Notes: generated by a model not told the origin, from the sequence alone. 44,338 nucleotides of DNA from Candidatus Methylomirabilota bacterium (GCA_036002485.1 DASYTI010000221.1:1-44338); one strand, 5' to 3'; positions 15,701 through 24,347 are shown, numbered from the stretch's first letter. Made by a program: numbers and translations.

Positions 15701-17044
15701 ATGGACACGGTTCCCGAAACGAGATACGCGCGAAGCGGGGACTACCATATCGCGTACCAGGTGGTCGGGAACGGTCCCTTCGACCTCGTCTTCGTGCATG
15801 GGTGGATCTCCCACATCGAACACCTGTGGGAAGAGCCAAGCTTGTCGCGCTTTCTTCGGAGCCTCGCATCGTTCAGCCGTCTCATCCTGCTCGATAAGCG
15901 TGGCACGGGGCTGTCTGATCCAGTGCCGTTGAATCAGCTCCCCACCCTGGAGGAAAGGATGGATGATGTTCGCGCCGTGCTCGACGCGGCGGGCTCCACG
16001 CGGTCGGCGCTCCTCGGCACATCCGAAGCCGGCGCATTGAATATCTTGTTCGCCGCCACCCATCCGGAACGGACCACCGCCCTGATTCTGCTGAACTCGT
16101 ACGCCAGACTGGCGTGGGCCCACGACTATCCTTGGGGCATCCGCCCCGAGGAGGCCGAGGGTCTGCTCAGAGGGATCGAGGCTGAATGGGGTAAGGGGGT
16201 CGCCTTTGAAGCGCTCGTGGCCAGCCAAGCGGATAACGCGGCCATGAGGAGTTGGTGGGCGCGGTATCAACGACTGGCGGCCAGCCCCGGAGCGGCGGTA
16301 ACTCTGCTCAGGAGCGCATTCGAGACGGATACGCGCTCGGTGCTCCCCGCCGTCACGGTGCCCACGCTCATCTTGCATCGGGCCGGCGATCCCTTTACCA
16401 CGACCGATCATGGCCGGTATCTTGCGGCGGAGATCAAAGGTGCGAAATATGTCGAGCTGGTTGGCCGAGATCATCTCTTCTTCTCGGAGAATGCCGACCA
16501 TCTGCTGGCGGAGATCCAGGAGTTTCTCACGGGGGTGCGCGAGAGCAGCCAGAGCGAGCGCATCCTCGCGACGGTGCTCTTCACTGACATTGTCGGATCG
16601 ACGGAGCTTGCTGCGAGGCTCGGAGATCGTCGTTGGCGCGACACGCTGGATCGATACTATGCGACGGCGCGAGGCGAGCTGAACCGGTTTCGAGGTCGGG
16701 AGATCGACACGGCCGGCGATGGATTCTTCGCGTCTTTCGATGGCCCCGCCCGGGCCATCCGGTGCGCACACGCCACGAGCGAGGCGGCCCGGAGACTCGG
16801 CCTGGAGATTCGGGCCGGTGTGCACACCGGCGAGTGCGAGGTGATCGGAGACAAGGTCGGCGGCCTTGCCGTCCACATCGGCGCTCGCGTCGCCGGAAAG
16901 GCGAGGAGCAACGAGGTGCTCGTTTCGAGCACCGTCAAGGACCTGGTCGCGGGCTCAGGCATTCGATTCGAGGACCGCGGCGTCCACGTCTTGAAAGGCG
17001 TGCCGGGAGAATGGCGGCTGTTTGCGGTTGTCGCACCACAGTAA
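15701..17044 (+). CDS. Alpha/beta hydrolase fused to class III nucleotide cyclase domain
   Basis: Residues 1-280 are an alpha/beta hydrolase: oxyanion FVHGW, nucleophile Ser 108 in LGTSEAG, Asp 230 in HRAGDPF and His 258 in GRDHLFF. Residues 285-447 are a class III cyclase homology domain with metal Asp 296 (LFTDIVGS), Asp 340 (TAGDGFF) and the conserved Arg 396. The Lys that contacts the adenine base is Asp 336 here (EIDTAGD). The Asn four residues before the Arg is His 392 (VHIGAR). This fusion type is common in actinobacteria and in soil bacteria; it may make cAMP in response to an ester or lactone, but that is inference. GGAGG precedes the ATG. It leads a rightward gene string up to 20125. 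Confidence 0.9.
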   Translation: MDTVPETRYARSGDYHIAYQVVGNGPFDLVFVHGWISHIEHLWEEPSLSRFLRSLASFSRLILLDKRGTGLSDPVPLNQLPTLEERMDDVRAVLDAAGSTRSALLGTSEAGALNILFAATHPERTTALILLNSYARLAWAHDYPWGIRPEEAEGLLRGIEAEWGKGVAFEALVASQADNAAMRSWWARYQRLAASPGAAVTLLRSAFETDTRSVLPAVTVPTLILHRAGDPFTTTDHGRYLAAEIKGAKYVELVGRDHLFFSENADHLLAEIQEFLTGVRESSQSERILATVLFTDIVGSTELAARLGDRRWRDTLDRYYATARGELNRFRGREIDTAGDGFFASFDGPARAIRCAHATSEAARRLGLEIRAGVHTGECEVIGDKVGGLAVHIGARVAGKARSNEVLVSSTVKDLVAGSGIRFEDRGVHVLKGVPGEWRLFAVVAPQ

Positions 17045-17080
17045 CCGGCAGGCGAACGCGGCGTGATACCATGGCGAGCG

Positions 17081-17968
17081 ATGTCCGGGTCCGCACTGCT
17101 CGGGAGGCTCGCCGTGCCATGGCTCCTCGCCCCGGCGCTGATCATCCCGCTTCTCGCGGCGCAGGCCGCGGCCGCCGACCCCGACACGCTCTTCAAGATC
17201 CGGCGCGCCGGCACCATCGCCATCGGCTATAGCGAGGCGGCCAAGCCCTTCTCCTTTCTCGGACCTGACGGCAAGCCGGCCGGCTACTCGATCGATCTCT
17301 GCCGGGAGATCGCCGCGGGCGTCCAGCGGGATCTGAATCTCTCCAAGCTCGAGATCAAGTGGGTCAAGCTGCCCCCGGACGCCCGCATCTCGGCCGTGGT
17401 GAGCGGGCGCGTGGACATCGAGTGCGGCTCGACCACGCGCACACTCTCGCGGGAGACCCAGGTCGACTTCACCAACCTGACCTTTGTCGATGGCGCGAGC
17501 CTGCTCGTCACCGAGAGCTCGGGTATCAAGCGTCCGGTGCACCTCGCGGGCAAACGCATCGCGGTCGTCCCGACCACCACCACGGAGCGCGTGCTCGGGG
17601 AGACGCTCAAGCGGCTCTCCATCACGGATGCCACGCTCTTCGCGGTCAAGGACCACCCCGAGGCCCTGATCGCGCTCGAGAACGGCAAGATCGACGCCTA
17701 TGCCTCGGACCGCGTGATCCTGGCCGGGCTGCGGACCACCGCCCGAGATCCCGGAAAGCTTGTCGTCCTCGACGACTACCTCTCCTACGAGCCGTATGCC
17801 TTCGTGGTGCGGCGCAATGACTCGCCCTTCCGTCTCGCCGTCAACCGGGTGCTCGCGCGCCTCTACCGCTCGGCCGAGGTCGTGCCCATCTACGAGAAGT
17901 GGTTCGGGCCCATGCCCGAGGGAGGCCTGATCCCCGCCGTCTTCGCGCTGCAGAGCGTTCCGGAATAG
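17081..17968 (+). CDS. Amino-acid-type ABC substrate-binding protein (SBP_bac_3, GltI-like), orphan
   Basis: The 295-residue protein has a signal peptide (hydrophobic about 9-32, ending AQAAAAD) and should be periplasmic. IRRAGTIAIGYSEAAKPFSFLG followed by GKPAGYSIDLCREIA is the opening of family 3 binding proteins for polar amino acids. VSGRVDIECGSTTRT and VDFTNLTFVDGASLLV continue the fold. No permease or ATPase of the amino-acid class is in the window, so it is either an orphan binding protein or a sensor-like component. The start is ATG 17081 with a weak ribosome site; GTG 17063 is possible. The protease gene begins five bases after its stop. Confidence 0.88.
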   Translation: MSGSALLGRLAVPWLLAPALIIPLLAAQAAAADPDTLFKIRRAGTIAIGYSEAAKPFSFLGPDGKPAGYSIDLCREIAAGVQRDLNLSKLEIKWVKLPPDARISAVVSGRVDIECGSTTRTLSRETQVDFTNLTFVDGASLLVTESSGIKRPVHLAGKRIAVVPTTTTERVLGETLKRLSITDATLFAVKDHPEALIALENGKIDAYASDRVILAGLRTTARDPGKLVVLDDYLSYEPYAFVVRRNDSPFRLAVNRVLARLYRSAEVVPIYEKWFGPMPEGGLIPAVFALQSVPE

Positions 17969-17973
17969 CCGGA

Positions 17974-18882
17974 ATGGCCGACGAGCGGGGACGCTGGACG
18001 GGCTTCTGGTACGGCCTCACGAGCGCGGTCAAGATCCTCTTCTGGCTCATCCTCCTCGGCGTGATCGTCCAGCAGGTCTACGGGCCCAGCCGGCTCTCCG
18101 CCAAGCGCGCGCAGGTGCTCAAGCAGTTCGAGCAGGAGCGAAAGTCGCGCGTCATTGCCCTGATCCACCGGCAGGAGGTCGTGAGCTTCTTCGGGGTCCC
18201 CGTGTCGAGCAGCATCAGCATCGAGGACTCGGAGGCGGTCCTGCGCGCCATCCGGCTCACGCCCGAGGACCAGCCCATCGACGTCATCCTCCACACGCCG
18301 GGAGGACACGTGCTGGCCGCCGAGCAGATCGCCAAGGCGCTCGTGGAGCGCAAGGCCAAGGTCACCGTCTTCGTGCCGCACTATGCGATGAGCGGCGGCA
18401 CCCTCATCGCCCTGGCCGCCGACGAGATCGTGATGGACAACAATGCCGTGCTCGGCCCCGTGGATCCGGTGGTGGGCGACATGCCGGCCGGGTCCATCGT
18501 CCGCATGGTCCAGGCCAAAGGGGTGGCCGGGGTGAGCGACCAGATGCTCGTGCTCGCGGACGTCGCGCAGATGGCGCGGCTCCAGGTCGCCGTCTTCACC
18601 GCCGAGATCCTGCGCAAGCACCACCCGCCGAGGAAGGCGGTCGAGATCGCCACCGTGCTCTCGGAAGGGCGGTGGACCCACGACTTTCCCATCATCGTGG
18701 TGACCGCGCAGCAGCTGGGCCTGCCCGTCACCACCAAGATGCCGCTGCTCGTCTACGACTTGATGGATCTCTATCCGCAGGGCGGGAAGAACCGTCCCTC
18801 GGTGCTGTTCGTCCCCCTCAAGCCCGGCCCGGCCGAGCGTCCGACGCCGGCCGATTCATCCTCGCCCGCCCCCGGCCGCTGA
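17974..18882 (+). CDS. Membrane-anchored SDH/SppA-type Ser protease of the ClpP fold
   Basis: The 302-residue protein has one N-terminal transmembrane helix (about 19-36), then a crotonase/ClpP-like domain. PIDVILHTPGGHVLAAEQIAKAL (oxyanion loop HTPGG, 107-111) and YAMSGGTLIALAADEIVMD with the nucleophile Ser 140 match the SDH_sah (PF01972) family related to signal-peptide peptidase SppA. GPVDP and later His residues are conserved. It probably cleaves membrane-near peptides on one face of the inner membrane. The C-terminus is a Pro/Ser-rich tail. It is tightly linked to the binding-protein gene (five-base gap) and followed at 56 bases by an unknown gene. Confidence 0.88.
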   Translation: MADERGRWTGFWYGLTSAVKILFWLILLGVIVQQVYGPSRLSAKRAQVLKQFEQERKSRVIALIHRQEVVSFFGVPVSSSISIEDSEAVLRAIRLTPEDQPIDVILHTPGGHVLAAEQIAKALVERKAKVTVFVPHYAMSGGTLIALAADEIVMDNNAVLGPVDPVVGDMPAGSIVRMVQAKGVAGVSDQMLVLADVAQMARLQVAVFTAEILRKHHPPRKAVEIATVLSEGRWTHDFPIIVVTAQQLGLPVTTKMPLLVYDLMDLYPQGGKNRPSVLFVPLKPGPAERPTPADSSSPAPGR

Positions 18883-18938
18883 GCCGGCGGGCCCTCAATC
18901 GTCCGCGCCGTGGCGCCCGCCGTGGTAAGTTTTCCGCC

Positions 18939-19508
18939 ATGGCCGTGATCGAGACCAATCTCGACGGCACGCGAACGGAGTACTTCGAGCTCGAATGCTC
19001 CGAGGCGACCCTGCTCGCTTTGCTGCGCGAGCTGTTCGAGGAGCACTGGCCCGAGGTGATCTTCGGCCCGTGCATCGAGGGCGCGGTCTTCGAGGGCCGC
19101 TTCACCTCGCGGCCCAGGGTCTCGCTCCTCGACGGCTATGTCACCGCCCAGGTGGACGGCGACGAGGGCTGGCACTTCCACCTGTGCATCGGAGAGAACC
19201 GGGGGACCGCGCGCCTCCCGACACCGCCGGAGCTGGCCGCGCGGCGCCGATGCGCTCGCGCCGCCTTCTTCCGCGGCCTCGACCGGGCCGGCCGCCCCGG
19301 CTCCTGGGGCGTGCGCATGTGGAATGGCGCGGGCGAGCAGATGATGACGGTGTTCCTGCCCAATCCCTGGATCGATCCGGAGAGCCGGCGGTATGTCCGC
19401 GAGCCCGACTGGTCGCGCCTCGCCCTCTGGATGCGACTGCGCGAGCGCTTCGCGGGCGTGCCGTCCGAGCCGGCGCCGGCCCATGCCGAGCCGCCGGTGA
19501 CTCACTGA
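18939..19508 (+). CDS. Conserved-looking hypothetical protein
   Basis: I do not firmly recognise this 189-residue cytoplasmic protein. It has an acidic start (DGTRTEYFELECSEATLL), the segment LFEEHWPEVIFGPCIEGAVFEGRF, a GWHFHLCIGENRG motif with two His and one Cys, and SWGVRMWNGAGEQMMTVFLPNPW near residues 127-150. The clustered aromatic and His residues look like a small folded domain and not a spurious frame. There is no signal peptide or membrane helix. The start is the ATG at 18939; GTG and other options lie upstream without support. The following gene starts five bases after its stop, so the two form one unit. Confidence 0.75.
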   Translation: MAVIETNLDGTRTEYFELECSEATLLALLRELFEEHWPEVIFGPCIEGAVFEGRFTSRPRVSLLDGYVTAQVDGDEGWHFHLCIGENRGTARLPTPPELAARRRCARAAFFRGLDRAGRPGSWGVRMWNGAGEQMMTVFLPNPWIDPESRRYVREPDWSRLALWMRLRERFAGVPSEPAPAHAEPPVTH

Positions 19509-19513
19509 GCCAC

Positions 19514-20125
19514 GTGCCTGCCGGAGCCTTCACCCCGCTCGAGCTTCGGCGTCTGTCCGCCCTCAAGACTCCCCGGGGTATACAGCGCGCGCTGGATGCC
19601 ATGCCCTACCACGCGGCCGGCACGGCGTGGTCACCGCGCCGGGTCCTCCGCGGGGGCACCGCCCATTGCCTCGAAGGCGCGATCTTCGCGGCGGCCGCGC
19701 TCCGCGTGCTCGGCTTCCCGCCGCTCCTCCTCGATCTCGAAGCCGTCCAGGACACGGATCACGTGATCGCCGTCTTCCCCCTGCGCGGGCACTGGGGCGC
19801 CATCGCCAAGTCCAACTTCTCAGGCTTGCGCTACCGCGAGCCCGTCTACCGGAGCGTACGCGAGCTGGTCATGAGCTATTTCGAGGGCTATATCAATCTG
19901 CGCGGGGAGCGGACGCTCCGCGCCTACTCGCGACCCGTGAACCTCGCCGCGTTCGACCGCCGCCGGCCCGGCTGGATGGTCTCGGAGGCCGACCTCTGGT
20001 GGATCCCCGAGCACTTGCTGGTGGTTCCGCATGCGCGGCTGCTCACCCCCGCCATGGAGCGGGCCCTCACGCGGGTGGACCGCCGCTCGCTCGAGGCCTC
20101 GCTCGTGGGCCATCGCCCGCACTGA
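19514..20125 (+). CDS. Transglutaminase/papain-like Cys-His hypothetical protein
   Basis: The 203-residue protein starts at GTG, five bases after the previous stop. A Cys at the start of a helix (GGTAHCLEGAIFAAAALR, Cys 52) is followed by a beta strand with His 83 (TDHVIAVFPL) and by HWGAIAKSNFSGLRYREPVY. This Cys-helix then His-strand order is that of transglutaminase-like and papain-like enzymes; an Asn or Asp further on (Asn 101) could complete a triad. The rest (SYFEGYINLRGERTLRAYSRPVNL) is well formed but unfamiliar to me. No signal peptide. It could be a cytoplasmic amidase or cross-linking enzyme acting with the protein from 18939. A strong hairpin terminator follows. Confidence 0.75.
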   Translation: MPAGAFTPLELRRLSALKTPRGIQRALDAMPYHAAGTAWSPRRVLRGGTAHCLEGAIFAAAALRVLGFPPLLLDLEAVQDTDHVIAVFPLRGHWGAIAKSNFSGLRYREPVYRSVRELVMSYFEGYINLRGERTLRAYSRPVNLAAFDRRRPGWMVSEADLWWIPEHLLVVPHARLLTPAMERALTRVDRRSLEASLVGHRPH

Positions 20126-20149
20126 TGGCCCCAGGAGCGGAGAATGGCC

Positions 20150-20184
20150 TCGGAGGGGGCGTCGACCGCCCCCTCCGAATTTTC
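20150..20184. terminator. Bidirectional rho-independent terminator
   Basis: A 12-bp perfect stem (tcggagggggcg / cgccccctccga) with a five-base loop, followed on the plus strand by attttcg. It sits between the convergent genes ending at 20125 and 20190 and can stop transcription from both sides. Confidence 0.8.
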
Positions 20185-20189
20185 GTCCG

Positions 20190-21236
20190 TCAGACCCGGG
20201 CTTCGAGCACGAGGTTGAACGGGGTCTCCGCGGCACGCCGGAACCGTGTGAATCCGGCCTCCGTGGCGACCTTCTTCAACCGGGCTTCACCAGCCTGGGC
20301 CCCGAGCGCGGCCCCCACTTCCTGCGACAGCGAGTTCGGCGTGCAGAGCATCGTCGACGCCGCGTAGTACATCCGTCCGACGGGGTTCAGGTTCTCCTCG
20401 AGCCGGTCGTAGGCAAACGGCTCGACGAGCAGCCACGTGCCCTGGGGAGCCAGGGACTCACGCACGTGGCGCGCGATGCCCACGGGATCGCCCATGTCGT
20501 GCAGGGAGTCGAAGAAGGCCACGAGGTCGTAGCCGGTGCCCGGATAGTCCTTGGCGCTCGCGATCTCGAATCCGACGCGATCGCTGACCCCCTCACGCTT
20601 GGCGGCCTCTCGCGCCCACTCGATCGAGCGGGCATGGTAGTCGAAGCCCACGAACCGGGAGGCCGGAAACGCCTTGGCCATGAGGATCGTCGAGGACCCG
20701 TGACCGCAGCCGACGTCGGCGACGCGGCCGCCCTTCGCGAGCTTGGCCTGGACGCCTTCGAGGGCCGGGATCCAGGTCGGCACGAGGTTGACGGCGTACC
20801 CGGGGCGGAAGAATCGCTCTGTACCTTCGAACAGTCCGGGGTCGTGCTCGTGCCACCCCATGCCCTTGCCCGAACGGAAAATCTCGGTGATGCGAGGCTC
20901 TGACTTCACGGTCGCCTGCGCCAGCACGAAGGCGCCGGGCAGGTCGGCATCGAGGAGGGCCAGCGCCTGCTCCTCCGAGAGAGAGAACTGCGCGGTACCG
21001 CCCTCGTAGGTGACGTAGCCACCCGCGGCCATCGCGGAAAGCCATTCGCGAATGTACCGCTCGTGGGTTCCCGTCCGCTTCGCCAGGTCTGCCGGTGTGG
21101 TCGGCCCGAGCTCGCGCAGGGCGCGGAAGAGTCCGAGCTTGTCGCCGGTGACCATGAGGGCCGCGTGGAAATTCGCGCCGATGTCGACCACGGCGCGGCC
21201 AAGCAACGCGTGGAGCTTCGTCTGATCGATCGCCAT
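20190..21236 (-). CDS. Class I SAM-dependent methyltransferase with N-terminal winged helix
   Basis: This 348-residue protein has an N-terminal winged-helix-like region (residues 15-95: TPADLAKRTGTHERYIREWL, AAGGYVTYEG) of the kind used for dimerisation in O-methyltransferases and Rv2258c-like proteins. The SAM-binding motif I is RVADVGCGHGSS (171-182), followed by RFVGFDYH and later YDLVAFFDSLHDMGDP. It should transfer a methyl group to a small molecule; the acceptor is unknown. GGAGG-type sequence (aaggaggtcc on the coding strand) precedes the ATG. It stands alone, with the shared terminator downstream. Confidence 0.9.
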   Translation of the reverse strand: MAIDQTKLHALLGRAVVDIGANFHAALMVTGDKLGLFRALRELGPTTPADLAKRTGTHERYIREWLSAMAAGGYVTYEGGTAQFSLSEEQALALLDADLPGAFVLAQATVKSEPRITEIFRSGKGMGWHEHDPGLFEGTERFFRPGYAVNLVPTWIPALEGVQAKLAKGGRVADVGCGHGSSTILMAKAFPASRFVGFDYHARSIEWAREAAKREGVSDRVGFEIASAKDYPGTGYDLVAFFDSLHDMGDPVGIARHVRESLAPQGTWLLVEPFAYDRLEENLNPVGRMYYAASTMLCTPNSLSQEVGAALGAQAGEARLKKVATEAGFTRFRRAAETPFNLVLEARV

Positions 21237-21329
21237 GAAGGACCTCCTTAGGGTAGGGATTCCCGAGATGGATCGCGTGCGGCCACCGTGAGGGCATGCA
21301 TCGAGCCGGCCGTCTCGTCGGTCAACTCC

Positions 21330-21506
21330 TCAGCGCAGGCCACCCCTCGCCTCCCACGACTGCTCCGGCTCCGCGCCAGGGGCTGTGGTTACCGTGGACT
21401 CCTGAGGGACGGGAACCTGATGAGTCCCGATCTTCAGGGAGGCAACGCCGAACAGGATGATCGTCACCAGGCTGCCGATTGCGAGTCGCCACCACAATGC
21501 CCGCAT
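21330..21506 (-). CDS. Small single-pass membrane protein
   Basis: The 58-residue product has Arg/Trp residues and one hydrophobic helix (LWWRLAIGSLVTIILFGVASL) followed by a short polar tail rich in Pro, Thr and Glu. A strong GAGGAGG ribosome site lies nine bases before the ATG, which supports it being real. The frame is open further upstream, but those residues look non-coding. I do not recognise it. It is isolated between the methyltransferase and molybdopterin enzyme genes. Confidence 0.5.
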   Translation of the reverse strand: MRALWWRLAIGSLVTIILFGVASLKIGTHQVPVPQESTVTTAPGAEPEQSWEARGGLR

Positions 21507-21755
21507 GTCCGTATCCTCCTCGTTGCTCTCGATAGTCCGAACGCTCTCGAGCGACGAGTCCCACTTCCGACGGGCTTCGCGAGGTCTTCCTGCGGCTCGA
21601 TTCATAAGTGGCGGAGTTTCCAGCAACAACAATGCCAAGCGGCAAGTCCGCGAAAAATCCCGAGATCGAGCTCGGCGTTTCGATGGGCATAGGGCATCGT
21701 GCCCTGCGTCCGAAAGGAAGGACCCGGGCAGGGAGGAGGAGACGACGGGGAGGCT

Positions 21756-23798
21756 TCAGAGGCGGGCGGACTCCAGCAAGGCCACGTCCACGCGGGTGTC
21801 GTTGTAGCAGGCGCCGCCGCAGATATCGGCGTGGTGGCTCGGGGCCAGCGCCGAGACGGTCTGGCCATTGTCGCTCGTGCGGAACCAGGCGCCCTTGAGG
21901 GAGGAGACGACGCCCGGGCGCACCGCGTCCGTGACCTCGAGGGGCAGATGCACCTCTCCGAGATCGTTCCACACACGCACCCTCGCGCCGTCCGTGAGGC
22001 CCCGCGCCCGCGCGTCGTCCGGATGCATCTCGAGGGGCGGCGTGGCGTCGCTCGCGGGCAGCCCGCCGAAGGTGGACGTGGTCCGCTTGTCCGAGGCGGG
22101 GGTGATGAGAATCAGCGGGTAGCGGTCCTCGAAGGGCCGGAAGTCCGGCAGCCGCGCGCCGTACTTCTGCTCGAGATAGCTCGAGGCGAGCTCGACCTTG
22201 CCCGAGGGTGTCGCGGGCATGACGTTCTTGAAAAGGAGGGCCTCCTCGCCCTCGATCTGCATGGGGAGCGCGCGGTCCGTCGCGATGCGGCTTGGCGGCA
22301 CGCCGCCCAGTCGCGCGTCGGTGGCGTCCATGGCCTCGTCCATGAGCTCCCCGTCGCTAGCCGTGAACATGGATTCCGTGAAGCCGAAGCGACGCGCGAG
22401 CCGGCGGAAGATCTCGGTATTGGGAAGCGACTCGCCTACGGGTGGGATCACCGGTTCGGCGCGCTGGAGCCAGTGCTGCCCATAGGCCGCATAGAGGTCG
22501 GCGTACTCGAAGTGGCTCGAGGCCGGCAACACCACGTCGCAATAGGCCAGGCTGTCGGTCATCACCACGTCGATGCCCACCGTGAAGAGGTCCTCACGCT
22601 CCAGGCCGCGTTTCATCCGGTTCTGATCCGGGTGCACGATGACGGGGTTGTGGTTGTAGATGAAGACGGCGGTGATGGGAGGCGAGAGCGAGGTGTCCAG
22701 CAGATGGCGCCCCACGTCCACGATGTTGAGCGTGCGCGTGCCGGGGGGCACGAGATCCGGGCGCTGGAGGCGCTGCGGCGTCTTGGGGAAGGCGAAGCCC
22801 GCGCCATTGATGCAGCCGCCGCCCGGCACGCCCCAGCTCCCCACGAGCGCGGGCAGCGCGAAGATCGCGCGGATGCCGCTGCCGCCATTCTGGTTGCGCT
22901 CGAGTCCATTGCCCACGCTGATCGCCGCGGGGGCAAGCGTGGCGTACCACTCCGCGAGCGTCTGGATCTGGCTCTCGGGCACCCCGCAGATCCGCGCGGC
23001 CTCCGCGGGCGGATAGTGCCGGGCCCGGGCCATGAACTCGTCGAAGCCCTGCACGTGTCGCCCGATGAAGCCGAGGTCGAGGGCGCCTCGCCGCTCGAGC
23101 TCGGCGGCGACGGCCCAGGCCAGGACCACGTCGGTGCCCGGCTTGAGCGCGATGTGCAGATCGGCCTGCTCGGCGATCTTGATCCGCTTGGGGTCGATCA
23201 CGACCAGCTTGGCCCCGTTCCGCTTGGCCTGATTGACGATGGGCATGAAGTGAAGGTTCGACCACGTGACGTTGTTGCCCCAGGCGATGATGAGCTTCGA
23301 ATGCGCGGCCTGCTCGGGCCGGATGCCCGGCACCGCGCCATAGGTGCCCGTCCAGGCCTCCGTGCGGATGCCGCCGCACAGCGGCTTTCTGTCGAGGAGG
23401 GTCGCCCCCAGGCGATGGAAGAACCGCAGATCCATCGAGGCATAGGCGAGCATGCCGTGCGGTCCCGCATAGTTGAGGGGCAGCACGGTCTGCGGTCCGT
23501 GGGCGGCGATGGCGGCGGTCACGCGCGTGTGGATGAGGTCGAGCGCGTCCGGCCACGTGATGCGCTCGAAGCGTCCCTCACCCTTGGGCCCCACCCGGCG
23601 CAGCGGCGTCATGAGGCGGCCCGGTCCGTGTACGAAGTCCGGATACGAGGTCTGCACCTTGGTGCAGAGCACGCCCGCGGTCAGGGGGTTGGCGCGCGAG
23701 CCGCGCACCTTGACGACACGGTCGTCCTCGACCGTCACGGTGAGGCTGCAGGTGTCGGGGCAGTCGAGGGGACAGACGCTCGGTTTCTCGGCGATCAT
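21756..23798 (-). CDS. Molybdopterin-dependent oxidoreductase (DMSO reductase family)
   Basis: The 680-residue enzyme starts with a 4Fe-4S site (Cys 9, 13 and 17 in VCPLDCPDTC, plus Cys in GVLCTK). This is followed by the bis-MGD domains typical of the anaerobic dehydrogenase group: LMTPLRRVGPKGEGRFERI, IIAWGNNVTWSN, KLVVIDPKRIKIAEQAD, and the dinucleotide-binding C-terminal half. There is no Tat signal, so a cytoplasmic location is likely. An active-site Cys or Ser ligand cannot be named with confidence. The substrate is unknown. No dedicated Fe-S or membrane partner gene is adjacent, unlike classical reductases. The DUF2214 gene follows 67 bases downstream. The start is a good ATG with GGGAGGT upstream. 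Confidence 0.92.
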   Translation of the reverse strand: MIAEKPSVCPLDCPDTCSLTVTVEDDRVVKVRGSRANPLTAGVLCTKVQTSYPDFVHGPGRLMTPLRRVGPKGEGRFERITWPDALDLIHTRVTAAIAAHGPQTVLPLNYAGPHGMLAYASMDLRFFHRLGATLLDRKPLCGGIRTEAWTGTYGAVPGIRPEQAAHSKLIIAWGNNVTWSNLHFMPIVNQAKRNGAKLVVIDPKRIKIAEQADLHIALKPGTDVVLAWAVAAELERRGALDLGFIGRHVQGFDEFMARARHYPPAEAARICGVPESQIQTLAEWYATLAPAAISVGNGLERNQNGGSGIRAIFALPALVGSWGVPGGGCINGAGFAFPKTPQRLQRPDLVPPGTRTLNIVDVGRHLLDTSLSPPITAVFIYNHNPVIVHPDQNRMKRGLEREDLFTVGIDVVMTDSLAYCDVVLPASSHFEYADLYAAYGQHWLQRAEPVIPPVGESLPNTEIFRRLARRFGFTESMFTASDGELMDEAMDATDARLGGVPPSRIATDRALPMQIEGEEALLFKNVMPATPSGKVELASSYLEQKYGARLPDFRPFEDRYPLILITPASDKRTTSTFGGLPASDATPPLEMHPDDARARGLTDGARVRVWNDLGEVHLPLEVTDAVRPGVVSSLKGAWFRTSDNGQTVSALAPSHHADICGGACYNDTRVDVALLESARL

Positions 23799-23865
23799 GG
23801 GACCTCCCGGGTCTTGCGTATTGTACCTCGGCGGATCGCTCGGGAGCTCGTCGGCGGCGGGAGCT

Positions 23866-24315
23866 CTACCTCAGTCCGAAGCCGCGGGCCATGAAGCTGG
23901 CCACGAAGACCATGAGCACCACCAGCGCCATCTCGACGTGATTCAAGATGTAGAGGGCACGCGCCCGCGAGGTGTCCGGCGTCTGCCCACGGCGCAGCTG
24001 CATGCGCCAGCGCATGAAGGTGGCCATAGGCGAAGTCTCGAGGAGAAGGACGGCCACGAACAGCGCCATCTTGGTCCAGAAGAGCGGGGACGCGAGATAG
24101 AACTGGCTGCCCTTCTCCAGCCCGGCAAAGGCTCGGAGAAGACCCGTGACGACCCACAGCACCGCCGCGATGCCCCAGACGGTGTCGGCGGCGAAGAGCT
24201 GCCGCATGCCCTCCCGGTCGAGCGGTCCCTTGAGGGCCCGGCCGCGCAGGTAGAGGGCGGGCAGGCCGAGGGCCAGCGCCAGCACGTGGAGGGCGGAGAC
24301 GACGGCCGATGCCAT
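23866..24315 (-). CDS. DUF2214-family membrane protein
   Basis: The 149-residue protein has four hydrophobic helices. FAADTVWGIAAVLWVVTGLLRAF, KGSQFYLASPLFWTKMALFVAVLLLETSP-type sequence and TFMRWRMQL match the DUF2214 (PF09980) pattern (W-G-(x)n-G-L-L-R, then F-W-x-K, then P-T-x-x-F-x-x-W-R). The function of the family is unknown; it is sometimes found with cytochrome or copper-related membrane proteins. It lies between the molybdopterin enzyme and an enolase-superfamily gene on the same strand, with 32-67 base gaps, so all may be one transcript. Confidence 0.85.
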   Translation of the reverse strand: MASAVVSALHVLALALGLPALYLRGRALKGPLDREGMRQLFAADTVWGIAAVLWVVTGLLRAFAGLEKGSQFYLASPLFWTKMALFVAVLLLETSPMATFMRWRMQLRRGQTPDTSRARALYILNHVEMALVVLMVFVASFMARGFGLR

Positions 24316-24347
24316 CTAGAGCTCCGGCTCTTTCTGGAAGCCCACCT

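Noticed and set aside
21699-23894. A 731-codon rightward open frame opposite the molybdopterin oxidoreductase
   Set aside because: Shadow of a well-supported gene; low-complexity residues and no motif.
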